From: Collinsella aerofaciens
GTDB taxonomy: Bacteria > Actinomycetota > Coriobacteriia > Coriobacteriales > Coriobacteriaceae
Direction of reading: 5' to 3'
Assembly (NCBI RefSeq): GCF_901212495.1
Contig: NZ_CAAKNY010000020.1
Span: forward strand, 63,724 to 127,723
Length of the DNA stretch: 64,000 nucleotides
Part shown: positions 1-11,068 of the stretch, piece by piece
How the letters are laid out: each line of letters opens with the position of its first letter
Numbering within the stretch: the stretch's first letter is position 1
Translations under genes and position numbers: made by a program
Notes under the pieces: generated by a model
What the model saw: only the letters and a program-made list of their open reading frames with translations
Told to the model about the DNA's origin: nothing
Database searches by the model: none

Positions 1-2
1 AC

Positions 3-311
3 GTGCTGGTAAAGCGCGTCATCGCTACGGCCGGCCAGACGGTCGACCTGCGGGATGGCAAGGTCGTCGTCGATGGCCGGGCGCTCGATGAGGACTATAC
101 GACCGGTATGAGCTGGCCGCTTTCGGTCCAGGCTCCCGGCGCTCAGGTAAGCTATCCCTACACCGTTCCCGACGGGTGCGTGTGGGTGATGGGCGACAAC
201 CGCGAAAACTCTGCTGACTCGCGCTACTTTGGTCCCGTTGATCGCTCTGATTTGATCGCCGTGGCGCTTGTGCGCTACTGGCCGCTCAACCGTATCGGCG
301 CGATCGACTAA
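3..311 (+). CDS. lepB: Signal peptidase I, C-terminal part (cut by window edge)
   Basis: This is the tail of a type I signal peptidase, the membrane-anchored serine protease that removes signal peptides from exported proteins. The frame is open to the window edge, so the true start and the catalytic serine lie outside. The visible part begins with the V-K-R-V-I-A block, whose lysine is the general base of the Ser/Lys dyad. It also has the late family motif GDNRENSADSRYFGPV. The last residues (RYWPLNRIG) are typical of the family's end. The sense of the neighbouring glyQS fits a housekeeping run. Partial gene, assigned with good confidence from the two motifs. Confidence 0.9.
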   Translation: MLVKRVIATAGQTVDLRDGKVVVDGRALDEDYTTGMSWPLSVQAPGAQVSYPYTVPDGCVWVMGDNRENSADSRYFGPVDRSDLIAVALVRYWPLNRIGAID

Positions 312-316
312 AAACC

Positions 317-324
317 GCTATAGT
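317..324 (+). promoter_or_regulatory. Candidate -10 element upstream of glyQ
   Basis: GCTATAGT lies about 47 bases before the glyQ ATG in the lepB-glyQ gap. The same core occurs in front of rpsT and rpmB in this window. No convincing -35 is seen at 17 bases, so this is a tentative call. Confidence 0.35.
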
Positions 325-370
325 ACAGTACCTAACCGTGTAATCGTTTCGACGAGGGGATATTAGAGGC

Positions 371-1282
371 ATGAACGCTTCATCGCTTTCCTTCCAAGAC
401 ATCATCCTGCGCCTCCAGCAGTACTGGGGCGAGCGGGGCTGCGTCATTATGCAGCCCTATGACTCCGAGGTCGGTGCCGGTACCTTCCATACCGCGACCA
501 CGCTGCGCTCGCTCGGTCCCGCCGAGTGGCGCACCTGCTATGCACAGCCCTGTCGCCGTCCCGCCGACGGACGTTACGGCGAGAACCCCAACCGCATGCA
601 GCACTATTATCAGTTCCAGGTGCTCATCAAGCCCTCGCCGATCAACGCCCAGGAGCTCTACCTGGGGTCTCTTGCCGCTATCGGTCTGGACCCCAACGAC
701 CATGACGTCCGCTTTGTCGAGGACGACTGGGAGAGCCCGACGCTCGGCGCCTGGGGTCTTGGCTGGGAGGTCTGGCTCAACGGCATGGAGGTCACGCAGT
801 TTACGTACTTCCAGCAGGTGGGCGGTATCGAGGTCGACCCCGTGCCCGTCGAGATCACCTATGGCCTGGAGCGCATCGCCATGTATGCGCAGGGCGTCAA
901 CTCCGTCTACGATCTGGTGTGGAGCTACCTGCCTGACGGCACGCCCATGACCTATGGCGACGTGTTCCTGGAGAATGAGCGCGAGTTCAGCGCTTACAAC
1001 TTTGAGGTCGCCAACGTCGAGATGATGCGTCAGAAGTTTGACGACTACGAGGCCGAGTGCCACTCCTGCCTGGAGCGCAAGCTGCCGCTGCCGGCATATG
1101 ACTGCGTCATGAAGTGCAGCCATGCCTTCAACCTGCTCGATGCCCGCGGGGCGCTGTCCGCAGTCGAGCGCGCCAACTACATCCTGCGCGTCCGCGCCGT
1201 CGCCAAGGCGTGCTGCGAGGCCTATATGGCCGAGGTCGCCGGAATCAACGAGAATGCCGATCAGGAAGGCGAGGTGGCGTAA
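371..1282 (+). CDS. glyQ: Glycyl-tRNA synthetase alpha subunit
   Basis: The catalytic subunit of the bacterial alpha2-beta2 glycyl-tRNA synthetase, which forms glycyl-adenylate and charges tRNA-Gly. At 303 aa it has the family's usual length. The class II core is visible near the N-terminus: the [20 protein letters not shown] region (about residues 27-46), then the [10 protein letters not shown] segment and the E.TQFTYFQQ stretch. The C-terminal part carries the conserved Cys-rich [23 protein letters not shown] segment. The ATG follows a weak GAGG-like site. The gene stops 3 bases before glyS, so the two are surely co-transcribed and assemble into one enzyme. Confidence 0.97.
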   Translation: MNASSLSFQDIILRLQQYWGERGCVIMQPYDSEVGAGTFHTATTLRSLGPAEWRTCYAQPCRRPADGRYGENPNRMQHYYQFQVLIKPSPINAQELYLGSLAAIGLDPNDHDVRFVEDDWESPTLGAWGLGWEVWLNGMEVTQFTYFQQVGGIEVDPVPVEITYGLERIAMYAQGVNSVYDLVWSYLPDGTPMTYGDVFLENEREFSAYNFEVANVEMMRQKFDDYEAECHSCLERKLPLPAYDCVMKCSHAFNLLDARGALSAVERANYILRVRAVAKACCEAYMAEVAGINENADQEGEVA

Positions 1283-1285
1283 GCC

Positions 1286-3382
1286 ATGGCAGACGCTAAG
1301 GATTTCCTGTTTGAGATCGGTACGGAGGAAATGCCCTCTGCACCGCTGAACAATGCCGTCAAGCAGCTTGGCACCATGATCGCCAAGGGTCTCGACGAGG
1401 CCGGTCTGGCCCACGGCGAGGTCCGCGTGATCTCGAGCCCGCGTCGCCTGGCTGCGCTCGTTGCCGACGTCGCCACCGCGACCGATGAGGTTCACGAGGT
1501 CAAGCGCGGCCCCGCGGCCAACATCGCCTTTGACGCTGACGGTAATGCCACCAAGGCCGCCCAGGGCTTCGCCCGCAAGTGCGGTGTGGCTGCCGAGGAC
1601 CTGGTTCGTCGCGAGGACACCGACGGTCGCGAGTATGTGTTCACCGAGAAGAACATTCCTTCCGCTCCGGCCACCCCGATCCTGACGGCCCTGTGCGAGA
1701 AGACCATCGCCGGCCTGCAGTGGCCCAACTACCGCAGCCAGCGCTGGGGCCACGAGCACGCCACGTTCGTGCGTCCGGTCCGCTGGATCTGCTGCCTTTT
1801 GGGCGAGGACGTTGTACCCGTGTCGTTTGCCGACGTGACGAGCGGCAACACCACGCGTGGTCATCGCGTCCTGGGCCCCGGTGACCATGTGGTCGCCAGC
1901 CCCGACGTCTACGAGCAGGTGCTCGAGGATGCCGGCGTGCTCTCCGCCGAGCGCCGTCGCGAGGCCATCCTTGCCGGCATCGCCGAGGTCGAGGCTGCCC
2001 GTCCTGGCTGCCACGTCGATACGCCCAAGAAGGTCTTTGAGGAGGTCATCAACCTCTGCGAGTGGCCGACGGTGCTCATCGGTACCTTCGACGAGGAGTT
2101 CCTCAAGGTCCCGCACGAGATCATCTGCGAGTCTATGCTCACCAACCAGCGCTACTTCCCGATTTATGACGGCGAGGGCAAGCTGACGCGTGAGTTCGTG
2201 GTCGTTTCCAACAGCAAGCCCGAGAATGCCGAGCGCGTGATCGACGGCAACGAGCGCGTCGTGCGCGCCCGCCTGGACGACGCCAAGTTCTTCTACGAGG
2301 AGGATCTGAAGATCTCCCTTGACGAGTTCCGTGAGCGCCTGGCCAAGGTCGCCTTTCAGGAGAAGCTCGGTAGCGTGCTCGCCAAGTCCGAGCGTATTGA
2401 GCAGCTCGCGCTCGCTATTGCCCGCGAGGCTCACCTGGGTGCCCATCTTGCCGCCGACGCTGCTCGCGCCGCTCACCTGTGCAAGGCCGACCTGGTGTCC
2501 AACGCCGTCGTCGAGTTCACGAGCCAGCAGGGCGTGATGGGCGGTTACTACGCCTGCGCGATGGGGGAGAACGACGAGGTCGCCCACGCTATCCGCGATC
2601 ACTATCGTCCCCGCTTTGCCGGCGACGAGCTGCCCGAGGGCACCGCTGGCTGCATCGTGGCCTGCGCCGACAAGCTCGATACCATTGCCGGCATCTTTGC
2701 CATCGGCGAGCCCCCGACCGGCTCTTCCGACCCGTACGCGCTGCGTCGTGCCGCCATCGGCATCATCAACATCCTGCGCGACCGTCTGCCGATCGACCCC
2801 ACGTCGCTCATCGACTTTGCGCTCGAGCTCTACAGTGAGCAGGGCATTGAGTTCGACGCCGCCGAGGTCGCCCAACAGGTCCGTGACTTCTTCCATGGCC
2901 GCCTGGTGAGCATGGCCCGCGACGAGAAGATCCCGGCCGATACCGTCGCTGCCGTCTCCGCGGTGCACATTATTGCCCCGTCGGTCTTCTTCGCCCGCTG
3001 CGCCGCCCTCGACGAGGCCCGCAAGAATGACGCCGAGACCTTCGACAACCTGGCGACCGCCTACGCCCGTGCCGCGCATATTTCCAAGCCCGAGCTGGGC
3101 GCGGAGTACGACCGCGCCCTGATGGGCGAGGTCGAGCTTGCGCTTGCCGACGCCTCCGAGGCTGCTCAGACCGCCGTCGATGTCGCTCTCGCCGCCGAGG
3201 ATTACCCGGCTGCATTTGCCGCTCTGGCCGCCCTTCGCGCGCCCATCGACCGCTTCTTCGACGAGGTTATGGTCATGGACAAGGACGAGCAGCTCCGCGA
3301 TAATCGCCTTAAGCTGCTCAACCGCTTCGAGGCCGTTTTCTCCGGCATCGCCAACATCGGTGAGCTTGCCCGCAAAAAGTAA
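1286..3382 (+). CDS. glyS: Glycyl-tRNA synthetase beta subunit
   Basis: The tRNA-binding subunit of the heterotetrameric glycyl-tRNA synthetase. At 698 aa it is full length. The N-terminus FLFEIGTEEMP is the family signature. The middle holds SNSKPENAERVIDGNERVVRARLDDAKFF, the core of the B3/B4-like and HD-like part, and the C-terminal third is the helical DALR-type anticodon-binding domain ending in DNRLKLLNRFEAVFSGIANIGELA. The start follows glyQ by 3 bases, consistent with coupled translation. No anomaly seen. Confidence 0.97.
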   Translation: MADAKDFLFEIGTEEMPSAPLNNAVKQLGTMIAKGLDEAGLAHGEVRVISSPRRLAALVADVATATDEVHEVKRGPAANIAFDADGNATKAAQGFARKCGVAAEDLVRREDTDGREYVFTEKNIPSAPATPILTALCEKTIAGLQWPNYRSQRWGHEHATFVRPVRWICCLLGEDVVPVSFADVTSGNTTRGHRVLGPGDHVVASPDVYEQVLEDAGVLSAERRREAILAGIAEVEAARPGCHVDTPKKVFEEVINLCEWPTVLIGTFDEEFLKVPHEIICESMLTNQRYFPIYDGEGKLTREFVVVSNSKPENAERVIDGNERVVRARLDDAKFFYEEDLKISLDEFRERLAKVAFQEKLGSVLAKSERIEQLALAIAREAHLGAHLAADAARAAHLCKADLVSNAVVEFTSQQGVMGGYYACAMGENDEVAHAIRDHYRPRFAGDELPEGTAGCIVACADKLDTIAGIFAIGEPPTGSSDPYALRRAAIGIINILRDRLPIDPTSLIDFALELYSEQGIEFDAAEVAQQVRDFFHGRLVSMARDEKIPADTVAAVSAVHIIAPSVFFARCAALDEARKNDAETFDNLATAYARAAHISKPELGAEYDRALMGEVELALADASEAAQTAVDVALAAEDYPAAFAALAALRAPIDRFFDEVMVMDKDEQLRDNRLKLLNRFEAVFSGIANIGELARKK

Positions 3383-3416
3383 GCTAGCCTGCGCATAAGC
3401 GCAAAAGGAGCCCCGC

Positions 3417-4292
3417 ATGGATTGCCCGGTCACCGCTTGTCCCACCGTTATCGTTATCTCCGACTCGCTCGGTGATACCGCTTGTGAGGTGGTGCTTGCG
3501 GCGTCCGGGCAATTTGATGAAGGGGCTTTTCACGTTTTACGTCTGCCTAAGGTGAGCTCGATGGAGCAGGTCAAGTCGTTTGTGGGCCCGCGAATCGATG
3601 CCGACCATCGCGATATCGCCGTGTTCCATACCATCGTCGACCCGGCACTTCGTGCTCGCGTGCTCGACTACTTGGGCATGCTGCACATTCGCTCGGTCGA
3701 CCTGATCGGCCCGTCGCTCGCGGTGCTGTCGTCGCTTATTGGCGTGCCGCCAAAAGGAGTGGCGGGTGTGATCCATAAGACTGATGACAGGTATTTCCAC
3801 CGCATCGAGGCCATGGAGTACTTTGTGGAGCACGATGACGGGCGCGGCTGCGATGACCTGTCTGGTGCCGATATCGTGCTGCTGGGTGTTTCTCGCACTT
3901 CCAAGACACCGCTGTCGATGTATCTGGCCTATCAGGGCTATAAGGTCGCCAACGTTCCGCTGGCCCACGGTATGGAGCCTCCCAAATCGATCTATGAGGT
4001 CGACCCGATGCGCCTGTTCGGCCTGATTTCGACGGTCGACGTAATCTCCGAGATTCGTGATAGCCGCCTAGGCGATGATTACGCCCGTGCCGTTGCCGGC
4101 TCGTATGCCGAGCCCGAGAGCGTACGCAACGAGCTTGCTGAGGCGCGTACCCTCATGAAGCGCTTGGGCTGCTTTGTGGTGCGCACCGACGGTAAGGCAA
4201 TTGAGGAGAGCGCTGCCGAGATCATCGCCCACCTCGAAGAGATCCAAGAAGCAAGGGCCCGCCGTGCCGCCTGCCGCGCTCAACAGCAGTAG
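3417..4292 (+). CDS. ppsR: Pyruvate,phosphate dikinase regulatory protein (DUF299)
   Basis: A bifunctional serine/threonine kinase and phosphorylase of the DUF299 family that switches pyruvate phosphate dikinase off (ADP-dependent phosphorylation) and on (phosphate-dependent dephosphorylation). At 291 aa it is close to the family length of about 270-300. It shows the N-terminal VISDSLGDTA motif, the P-loop-like GVSRTSKTP motif beginning near residue 157 and the later PLAHGMEPP block. It lies just upstream of its expected target ppdK, with a 394-base gap holding a large hairpin. A phosphoenolpyruvate synthase target is possible in other bacteria, but the adjacent ppdK makes PPDK the natural partner here. 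An AAAAGGAG Shine-Dalgarno precedes the ATG. Confidence 0.93.
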   Translation: MDCPVTACPTVIVISDSLGDTACEVVLAASGQFDEGAFHVLRLPKVSSMEQVKSFVGPRIDADHRDIAVFHTIVDPALRARVLDYLGMLHIRSVDLIGPSLAVLSSLIGVPPKGVAGVIHKTDDRYFHRIEAMEYFVEHDDGRGCDDLSGADIVLLGVSRTSKTPLSMYLAYQGYKVANVPLAHGMEPPKSIYEVDPMRLFGLISTVDVISEIRDSRLGDDYARAVAGSYAEPESVRNELAEARTLMKRLGCFVVRTDGKAIEESAAEIIAHLEEIQEARARRAACRAQQQ

Positions 4293-4302
4293 TCCTTTCT
4301 GG

Positions 4303-4380
4303 GATGATTTTTCTGGGACGGGGATTAAAAAATCATCCGGTACATGATGATTTTTTAATCCCCGTCCCAGAAAAATCATC
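4303..4380. repeat. Perfect 35-bp inverted repeat (hairpin) downstream of ppsR
   Basis: The arms 4303-4337 and 4346-4380 are exact reverse complements, 35 of 35, with an 8-base loop. The arms contain the core TCTGGGACGGGGATTAA and end in GATGAT. It begins 10 bases after the ppsR stop. It could terminate transcription in both directions, but its length and the second hairpin beside it suggest a dispersed REP-like element. Confidence 0.9.
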
Positions 4381-4382
4381 TG

Positions 4383-4419
4383 GGGTAGCTAAAATAGCCC
4401 CGTCCCAAATTAGCTACCC
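4383..4419. repeat. Second inverted repeat adjoining the large hairpin
   Basis: The arms GGGTAGCTAA (4383-4392) and TTAGCTACCC (4410-4419) pair perfectly. The loop holds CCCGTCCCA, which repeats the core of the neighbouring 35-bp palindrome, so both parts probably belong to one composite element. Confidence 0.8.
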
Positions 4420-4686
4420 AAAGAGACTGCTTGATAATAATACATGATAATGGTAAAGCGATTTAGCAGTTTTTATCGGTTTGACCTGCAATTATAATAT
4501 AGTGGTATCTTCATAAGGTAACCACCTTTACCTACCGTTTACCGCCAGTTTTAGCACGTTTACCAAACCGCCCATCCTCTGCTCAAGCTTGCCTTAGTCC
4601 CGCCGTATAGTTCCCTCACGGCCCGCATCCGGCGGGTCGATTCGTTACCACGGTCGTGCGCGAGAGCGCATGGAAGGGGAAGTATC
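4420..4686 (+). promoter_or_regulatory. ppdK upstream regulatory region with phased (G/C)TTTACC boxes
   Basis: This AT-rich stretch has a candidate -10 TATAAT at 4493-4498 without a good -35. Downstream lie three same-direction boxes, CTTTACC (4526-4532), GTTTACC (4537-4543) and GTTTACC (4558-4564), spaced 11 and 21 bases, that is one and two helical turns. A reverse-orientation copy GGTAAAG sits at 4452-4458. A small CCCGC/GCGGG hairpin and an AAGGGGAAG ribosome site precede the GTG start. This looks like a binding array for an unidentified regulator. Confidence 0.45.
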
Positions 4687-7437
<2,751 letters not shown>

Positions 7438-7549
7438 CGTTTTGAGTTTAGGCGCCTAGCGTAGGCCCCCTCATGCCACTCGTCTCGTTCGTGAGGCGGG
7501 CGGTTATCATGCGCGGGTTTTGTCTTTTTTTCTGCGTTCAAAATTGTTC

Positions 7550-7577
7550 TTGCGGCAGAAACCAGCGCGTGTATACT
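7550..7577 (+). promoter_or_regulatory. Candidate rplS promoter
   Basis: TTGCGG (7550-7555) and TATACT (7572-7577) are 16 bases apart in the ppdK-rplS gap. A leader of about 60 bases follows, with a GTGCC...GGCAC hairpin (about 7599-7622) between promoter and ribosome site. That hairpin may be an L19-type autoregulatory leader, but this is unproven. Confidence 0.5.
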
Positions 7578-7646
7578 CGAATACGTTTGTTCAACTACGT
7601 GCCGGCCAAGGTGGTACGGCACCTCTAGAAGAGTAAGGAATTGCAC

Positions 7647-7988
7647 ATGGATTACATCCGCGCAATCGAGCGTCAGCAGATCCGCGAGGACATCCCGCAG
7701 GTCCGCGTTGCCGACAACGTCAAGGTTCACTACCGCATTAAGGAAGGCGACCGCGAGCGCATCCAGGTTTTCCAGGGTGACGTCATCCGCATGGCCGGCG
7801 CCGGTGCCCGTGAGACCTTCACCGTCCGCAAGATTTCCTTCGGTGTCGGTGTTGAGCGTACCTTCCCGCTTCACAGCCCCAAGATCGCCAAGCTCGAGGT
7901 CGTCCGTCATGGTCGCGTCCGTCGCGCCAAGCTGTACTACCTCCGCGACAAGGTGGGCAAGGCTGCTCGCATCCCCGAGAAGCGCTAG
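7647..7988 (+). CDS. rplS: 50S ribosomal protein L19
   Basis: Ribosomal protein L19, at the interface of the 30S and 50S subunits. The ATG at 7647 follows a TAAGGA site; the in-frame TTG two codons earlier is less likely. At 113 aa it matches the family. Recognised from the [24 protein letters not shown] segment and the basic end [19 protein letters not shown]. The gene is monocistronic or leads into rnhB through a terminator. Confidence 0.97.
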   Translation: MDYIRAIERQQIREDIPQVRVADNVKVHYRIKEGDRERIQVFQGDVIRMAGAGARETFTVRKISFGVGVERTFPLHSPKIAKLEVVRHGRVRRAKLYYLRDKVGKAARIPEKR

Positions 7989-8022
7989 GAAGATCGCAGC
8001 GTCTGTCCACTCGCTTGGACAA

Positions 8023-8053
8023 AAGGGTCACCTTCGGGTGGCCCTTCTTTTTA
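8023..8053 (+). terminator. Rho-independent terminator after rplS
   Basis: AAGGGTCACC-TTCG-GGTGGCCCTT stem (one G-T pair) with a stable TTCG tetraloop, followed by CTTTTTAT. Confidence 0.85.
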
Positions 8054-8081
8054 TCTGATTTGCATGCAAGGAGGCCCCGAT

Positions 8082-8870
8082 ATGGCCAACATGACGAGCT
8101 CGGTTTCGGCATCGCAGGTTGCCGGCGAGCTGGCGAGCGCCACGTTTGAGGAGATCCCCGCCCTCGTGGAGCATTATCGTGAGGATCCGCGCCAGCAAGT
8201 GATCAAGGCTTGCGAGCGTGCTCTTAAGCGCCATGCCAAAGAACTTGCCGAGCGCGAGCGCGTCAACGGTATGTACGAGCTGATGCACGAGCTCGGCGGG
8301 GATGGCGTGGTCGTGGGTGTCGACGAGGTGGGCCGCGGTTCGGTGGCCGGTCCTTTGACGGTGTGCGCCGTGTGCCTTCCCATGGAGCCGCGCGTCTGGG
8401 GCATCAACGATTCCAAAAAGCTCACGCCGGCGCGCCGCGAGCTGCTCTCGGTGAAGATTGCCGAGGTCGCGACGGCGATTGGTTTTTGCCATATCGCGCC
8501 TGCGGATATCGATGATATGGGCATGGCCCGTGCCATCCGCGCTGCCGTCGCGGGTGCCGTGGCCGATACGGGGCTCGAGCCCGATTGCGTGCTTATGGAC
8601 GGTAACCCCTTGGGCGCCGTTCCCAACGAGCGCGACGTGGTGAAGGGCGATGCCAAAATCGCCTGCATCGCCGCGGCGTCCATCATGGCCAAGGTCACGC
8701 GTGACGAGATGATGGTCGAGTACGACGCCGAGTACCCCGAGTATCATTTGGCCGAATCGAAGGGCTACGCAAGCCCCGAGCACATCGAGGCGATTCGCAA
8801 ACATGGACTTTGTCCGCTGCATCGTGTGAGCTTTTGCGGAAACTTTCTGCAGACTGAGCGCCTTTTCTAG
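8082..8870 (+). CDS. rnhB: Ribonuclease HII
   Basis: Type 2 RNase H that nicks RNA in RNA/DNA hybrids and removes misincorporated ribonucleotides. The ATG at 8082 was chosen because AAGGAGG lies 7 bases before it; an ATG six codons upstream overlaps that site. 262 aa. The catalytic core begins after an approximately 75-residue N-terminal helical extension. It has GVDEVGRGSVAGPL (first Asp and Glu of the DEDD set), INDSKKLTP, VLMDGN (third Asp) and the late AAASIMAKVTRD helix. The N-terminal extension, as in long RnhB proteins, is intact. Confidence 0.95.
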   Translation: MANMTSSVSASQVAGELASATFEEIPALVEHYREDPRQQVIKACERALKRHAKELAERERVNGMYELMHELGGDGVVVGVDEVGRGSVAGPLTVCAVCLPMEPRVWGINDSKKLTPARRELLSVKIAEVATAIGFCHIAPADIDDMGMARAIRAAVAGAVADTGLEPDCVLMDGNPLGAVPNERDVVKGDAKIACIAAASIMAKVTRDEMMVEYDAEYPEYHLAESKGYASPEHIEAIRKHGLCPLHRVSFCGNFLQTERLF

Positions 8871-8919
8871 GTCAATTGTGGAGACAGGGATCTCTGGCGT
8901 TTTTTAAACCTGCTGGTAG

Positions 8920-8961
8920 CGGGCCGTGTGCAACGTGATTGTTGCGTGCGGCCCGTTTTTT
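8920..8961 (+). terminator. Rho-independent terminator after rnhB
   Basis: 15-base stem (CGGGCCGTGTGCAAC against GTTGCGTGCGGCCCG, two wobble pairs) with a short loop and a run of six T. Confidence 0.85.
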
Positions 8962-9059
8962 GTCGGCATTTGGTCAGCTTTTGGTTTGTTTCCGGTACTT
9001 ACCCGCATGAAAGGTGCCCTCATCATCGGGCCAATGCAGCGTGCGGGAAAGGAGACCCC

Positions 9060-9545
9060 ATGTGTGCCGCAAGCAAAAAGAGCAAGACGCAGCAACTCAA
9101 GGAGCGCTGGGAAGACGGCGAGCTCGACTGCGGGGCGATGACGCCCGAGTTTATCAAGGGGCTCAGTCCCCGCGAGCTCGGCATGCTGGGCGAGCTGATC
9201 ACCATCGATTACTTTAACGAGCGTGGATACACCTTGTTGGAGCAGGGCTATCGTTGCATTGAGGGCGAAGCCGATCTTGTGCTGCTCGATGAGCTCGATG
9301 ATGTCGTGGTGATGGCCGAGGTCAAGACGAGGCGCGTCGCCCTGGATTGCACCACGCGGGTCTTTCCCGAGGAGGCCGTGGACGCCCAAAAGCAGCGTCG
9401 GTATCGGCGTATCGCAAGCTGCTATCTCATGGATCACTATCCGCTCAGGTCGATTCGCTTCGACGCCGTGGGCGTCACCATCCGCGGCGGGCATATCGCC
9501 GAGATCGAGCACCAGTACAATGCGTTCGATTGGCAGGTGTCGTGA
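9060..9545 (+). CDS. yraN: YraN/UPF0102 family endonuclease-like protein
   Basis: A small protein of the UPF0102 family, which has a Holliday-junction-resolvase-like nuclease fold; its cellular role is not settled, but it is often found next to comM and dprA, as here. 161 aa from the ATG at 9060, which has a GGAAAGGAG site just before it; the open frame further upstream has no ribosome site. The conserved parts are GELITIDYFNERGYTLLE, then the nuclease-like residues in GEADLVLLDE and AEVKTR (E-x-D ... E-x-K). The stop overlaps the comM start by one base. Confidence 0.88.
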   Translation: MCAASKKSKTQQLKERWEDGELDCGAMTPEFIKGLSPRELGMLGELITIDYFNERGYTLLEQGYRCIEGEADLVLLDELDDVVVMAEVKTRRVALDCTTRVFPEEAVDAQKQRRYRRIASCYLMDHYPLRSIRFDAVGVTIRGGHIAEIEHQYNAFDWQVS

Positions 9546-11068
9546 TGGCGTTCGAGACGTTTGCCGTACACGCGGCCTGCATCCGCGGCGTCGAGGCAAT
9601 TCCCGTCACCGTCGAGGTCTCGCTTGCCGGTGGCGTTCCGGGTATCCAGATGCTCGGCATTCCGAGTATGGAGGTGATGGAGTCGCGCGGGCGTATCCGA
9701 TGCGCCATGCGCTCGGCCGGCTTCGAGATCCCTCGGTCTGGCATTACCGTCAACCTGGCACCCGGCGATATCCGTAAAACTGGCAGCGGTTTTGACCTGC
9801 CGATTGCCATCGCGGTTCTGGCGGCCGATGAGCAGATTCCCCGTGACAACCTCGATCGCTGCCTTATCGCAGGTGAGCTTGGTCTGGACGGCACCGTGCT
9901 GCCCGTCAAGGGCGAGGTGGCGTTCCAGCTGTTGGCGCGCGATATGGGGCTTTCCTTTATCGCCGGCAGGTCCGATCAGCATGTCCCGCTTGCGGGCGTT
10001 GACTGCGGGTTTATCGACCATCTATCTCAGCTTGCCCATGGCATGGGGGATGCCGCGCGACATTACCTGGATTCTGAAGTGCTCGAGGTGACCTTTGAGC
10101 CCGCGCTCGATTATGCCGACGTGCTGGGGCAGGAGGTCGCCAAGCGCGGCATGGCGCTTGCGGCCGCCGGCGAGCTCGGCCTGCTCATGATCGGCTCGCC
10201 CGGTTCGGGCAAGACCATGCTCGCGCGGCGCATGACGGGCATTCTGCCCGAGCTTTCTCTCGAGGATCAGCAAGAGGCGCTGTGCATCCATTCGGTCTTG
10301 GGCGAGAACATCGATGGCCTGCTTGCAGGGCATCGGCCCTTCCGCAGTCCGCATCACAGCATTTCGACCGCGGGACTCATCGGCGGCGGACGTCCGGTGC
10401 ATCCGGGCGAAATTAGCCTGGCTCATGGCGGCGTGCTCTTTTTGGACGAGCTCGCCGAGTTTCCCACCGGCGTGCTGCAGACGCTGCGTCAGCCCATCGA
10501 GCGTGGGTACGTGAGGATCGTTCGCGTTGACGGGGCCTTTACGTTCCCGTCGCGCTTTCAGCTGCTAGCCGCGAGCAATCCCTGCCCCTGCGGGTTTTTG
10601 GGCGACCGCGAAGTGCCGTGTCGCTGTTCCGCGTCGATGGTCGAGCGCTACCGGGGCAAGTTGCGCGGTCCTTTGGCTGATCGTATCGACATGATGATCG
10701 ACGTGACCCGCCCCGATCCTCAGGTGATCATTGAGGGCGCGGAGGGTATGTCATCGGCTGAACTGCGCGATTACGTCGTGCGGGGGCGCGCCTTTCGCGC
10801 CTGGCGTGAATCCCGTATGGACGATGCGGACACCGAGGCCGAGGAAGACGAGTCGCGGTCCATTGACGGCGTCGTCTCGACCTTTGGGCTTGATGAGGCC
10901 GCCGAGAAATGCGTGCTCGGCCTGTCGAAGCGCACGCATCTCACGGGTCGCGGCATCGTGCGCTTGGTACGCATCGCGCGCACGATCGCCGATGTTGCCG
11001 AAAGCGAACGGGTGATGCAGGATCACGTGCTCGAGGCGGCGATGTACCAGGGAAGGAGGGACCAATAA
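9545..11068 (+). CDS. comM: YifB/ComM family Mg-chelatase-like AAA+ ATPase
   Basis: A hexameric AAA+ helicase-type ATPase related to ComM, which in naturally transformable bacteria promotes branch migration and integration of incoming DNA. The ATG at 9545 overlaps the yraN stop (TGATG); the longer open frame upstream belongs to yraN in another phase. 507 aa. N-terminal Lon-like domain (residues about 1-170), Walker A GSPGSGKTMLARRM near residue 220, Walker B VLFLDELAEF, then the PCPCG...C.C Cys cluster and C-terminal Mg-chelatase domain. With dprA immediately downstream and comEA/comEC elsewhere in the window, it belongs to a competence/DNA-uptake set. Confidence 0.93.
   Translation: MAFETFAVHAACIRGVEAIPVTVEVSLAGGVPGIQMLGIPSMEVMESRGRIRCAMRSAGFEIPRSGITVNLAPGDIRKTGSGFDLPIAIAVLAADEQIPRDNLDRCLIAGELGLDGTVLPVKGEVAFQLLARDMGLSFIAGRSDQHVPLAGVDCGFIDHLSQLAHGMGDAARHYLDSEVLEVTFEPALDYADVLGQEVAKRGMALAAAGELGLLMIGSPGSGKTMLARRMTGILPELSLEDQQEALCIHSVLGENIDGLLAGHRPFRSPHHSISTAGLIGGGRPVHPGEISLAHGGVLFLDELAEFPTGVLQTLRQPIERGYVRIVRVDGAFTFPSRFQLLAASNPCPCGFLGDREVPCRCSASMVERYRGKLRGPLADRIDMMIDVTRPDPQVIIEGAEGMSSAELRDYVVRGRAFRAWRESRMDDADTEAEEDESRSIDGVVSTFGLDEAAEKCVLGLSKRTHLTGRGIVRLVRIARTIADVAESERVMQDHVLEAAMYQGRRDQ

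Noticed and set aside
380..3445. A 1,021-codon open frame on the minus strand opposite glyQ-glyS, and similar ones opposite ppdK, dnaJ-mtaB, era, and cstA
   Set aside because: They lie antisense to well-conserved genes, have no ribosome sites, and their translations are biased (Gly, Leu, Val, Asp, His) as expected from GC-rich codon use on the other strand. They resemble no known family.
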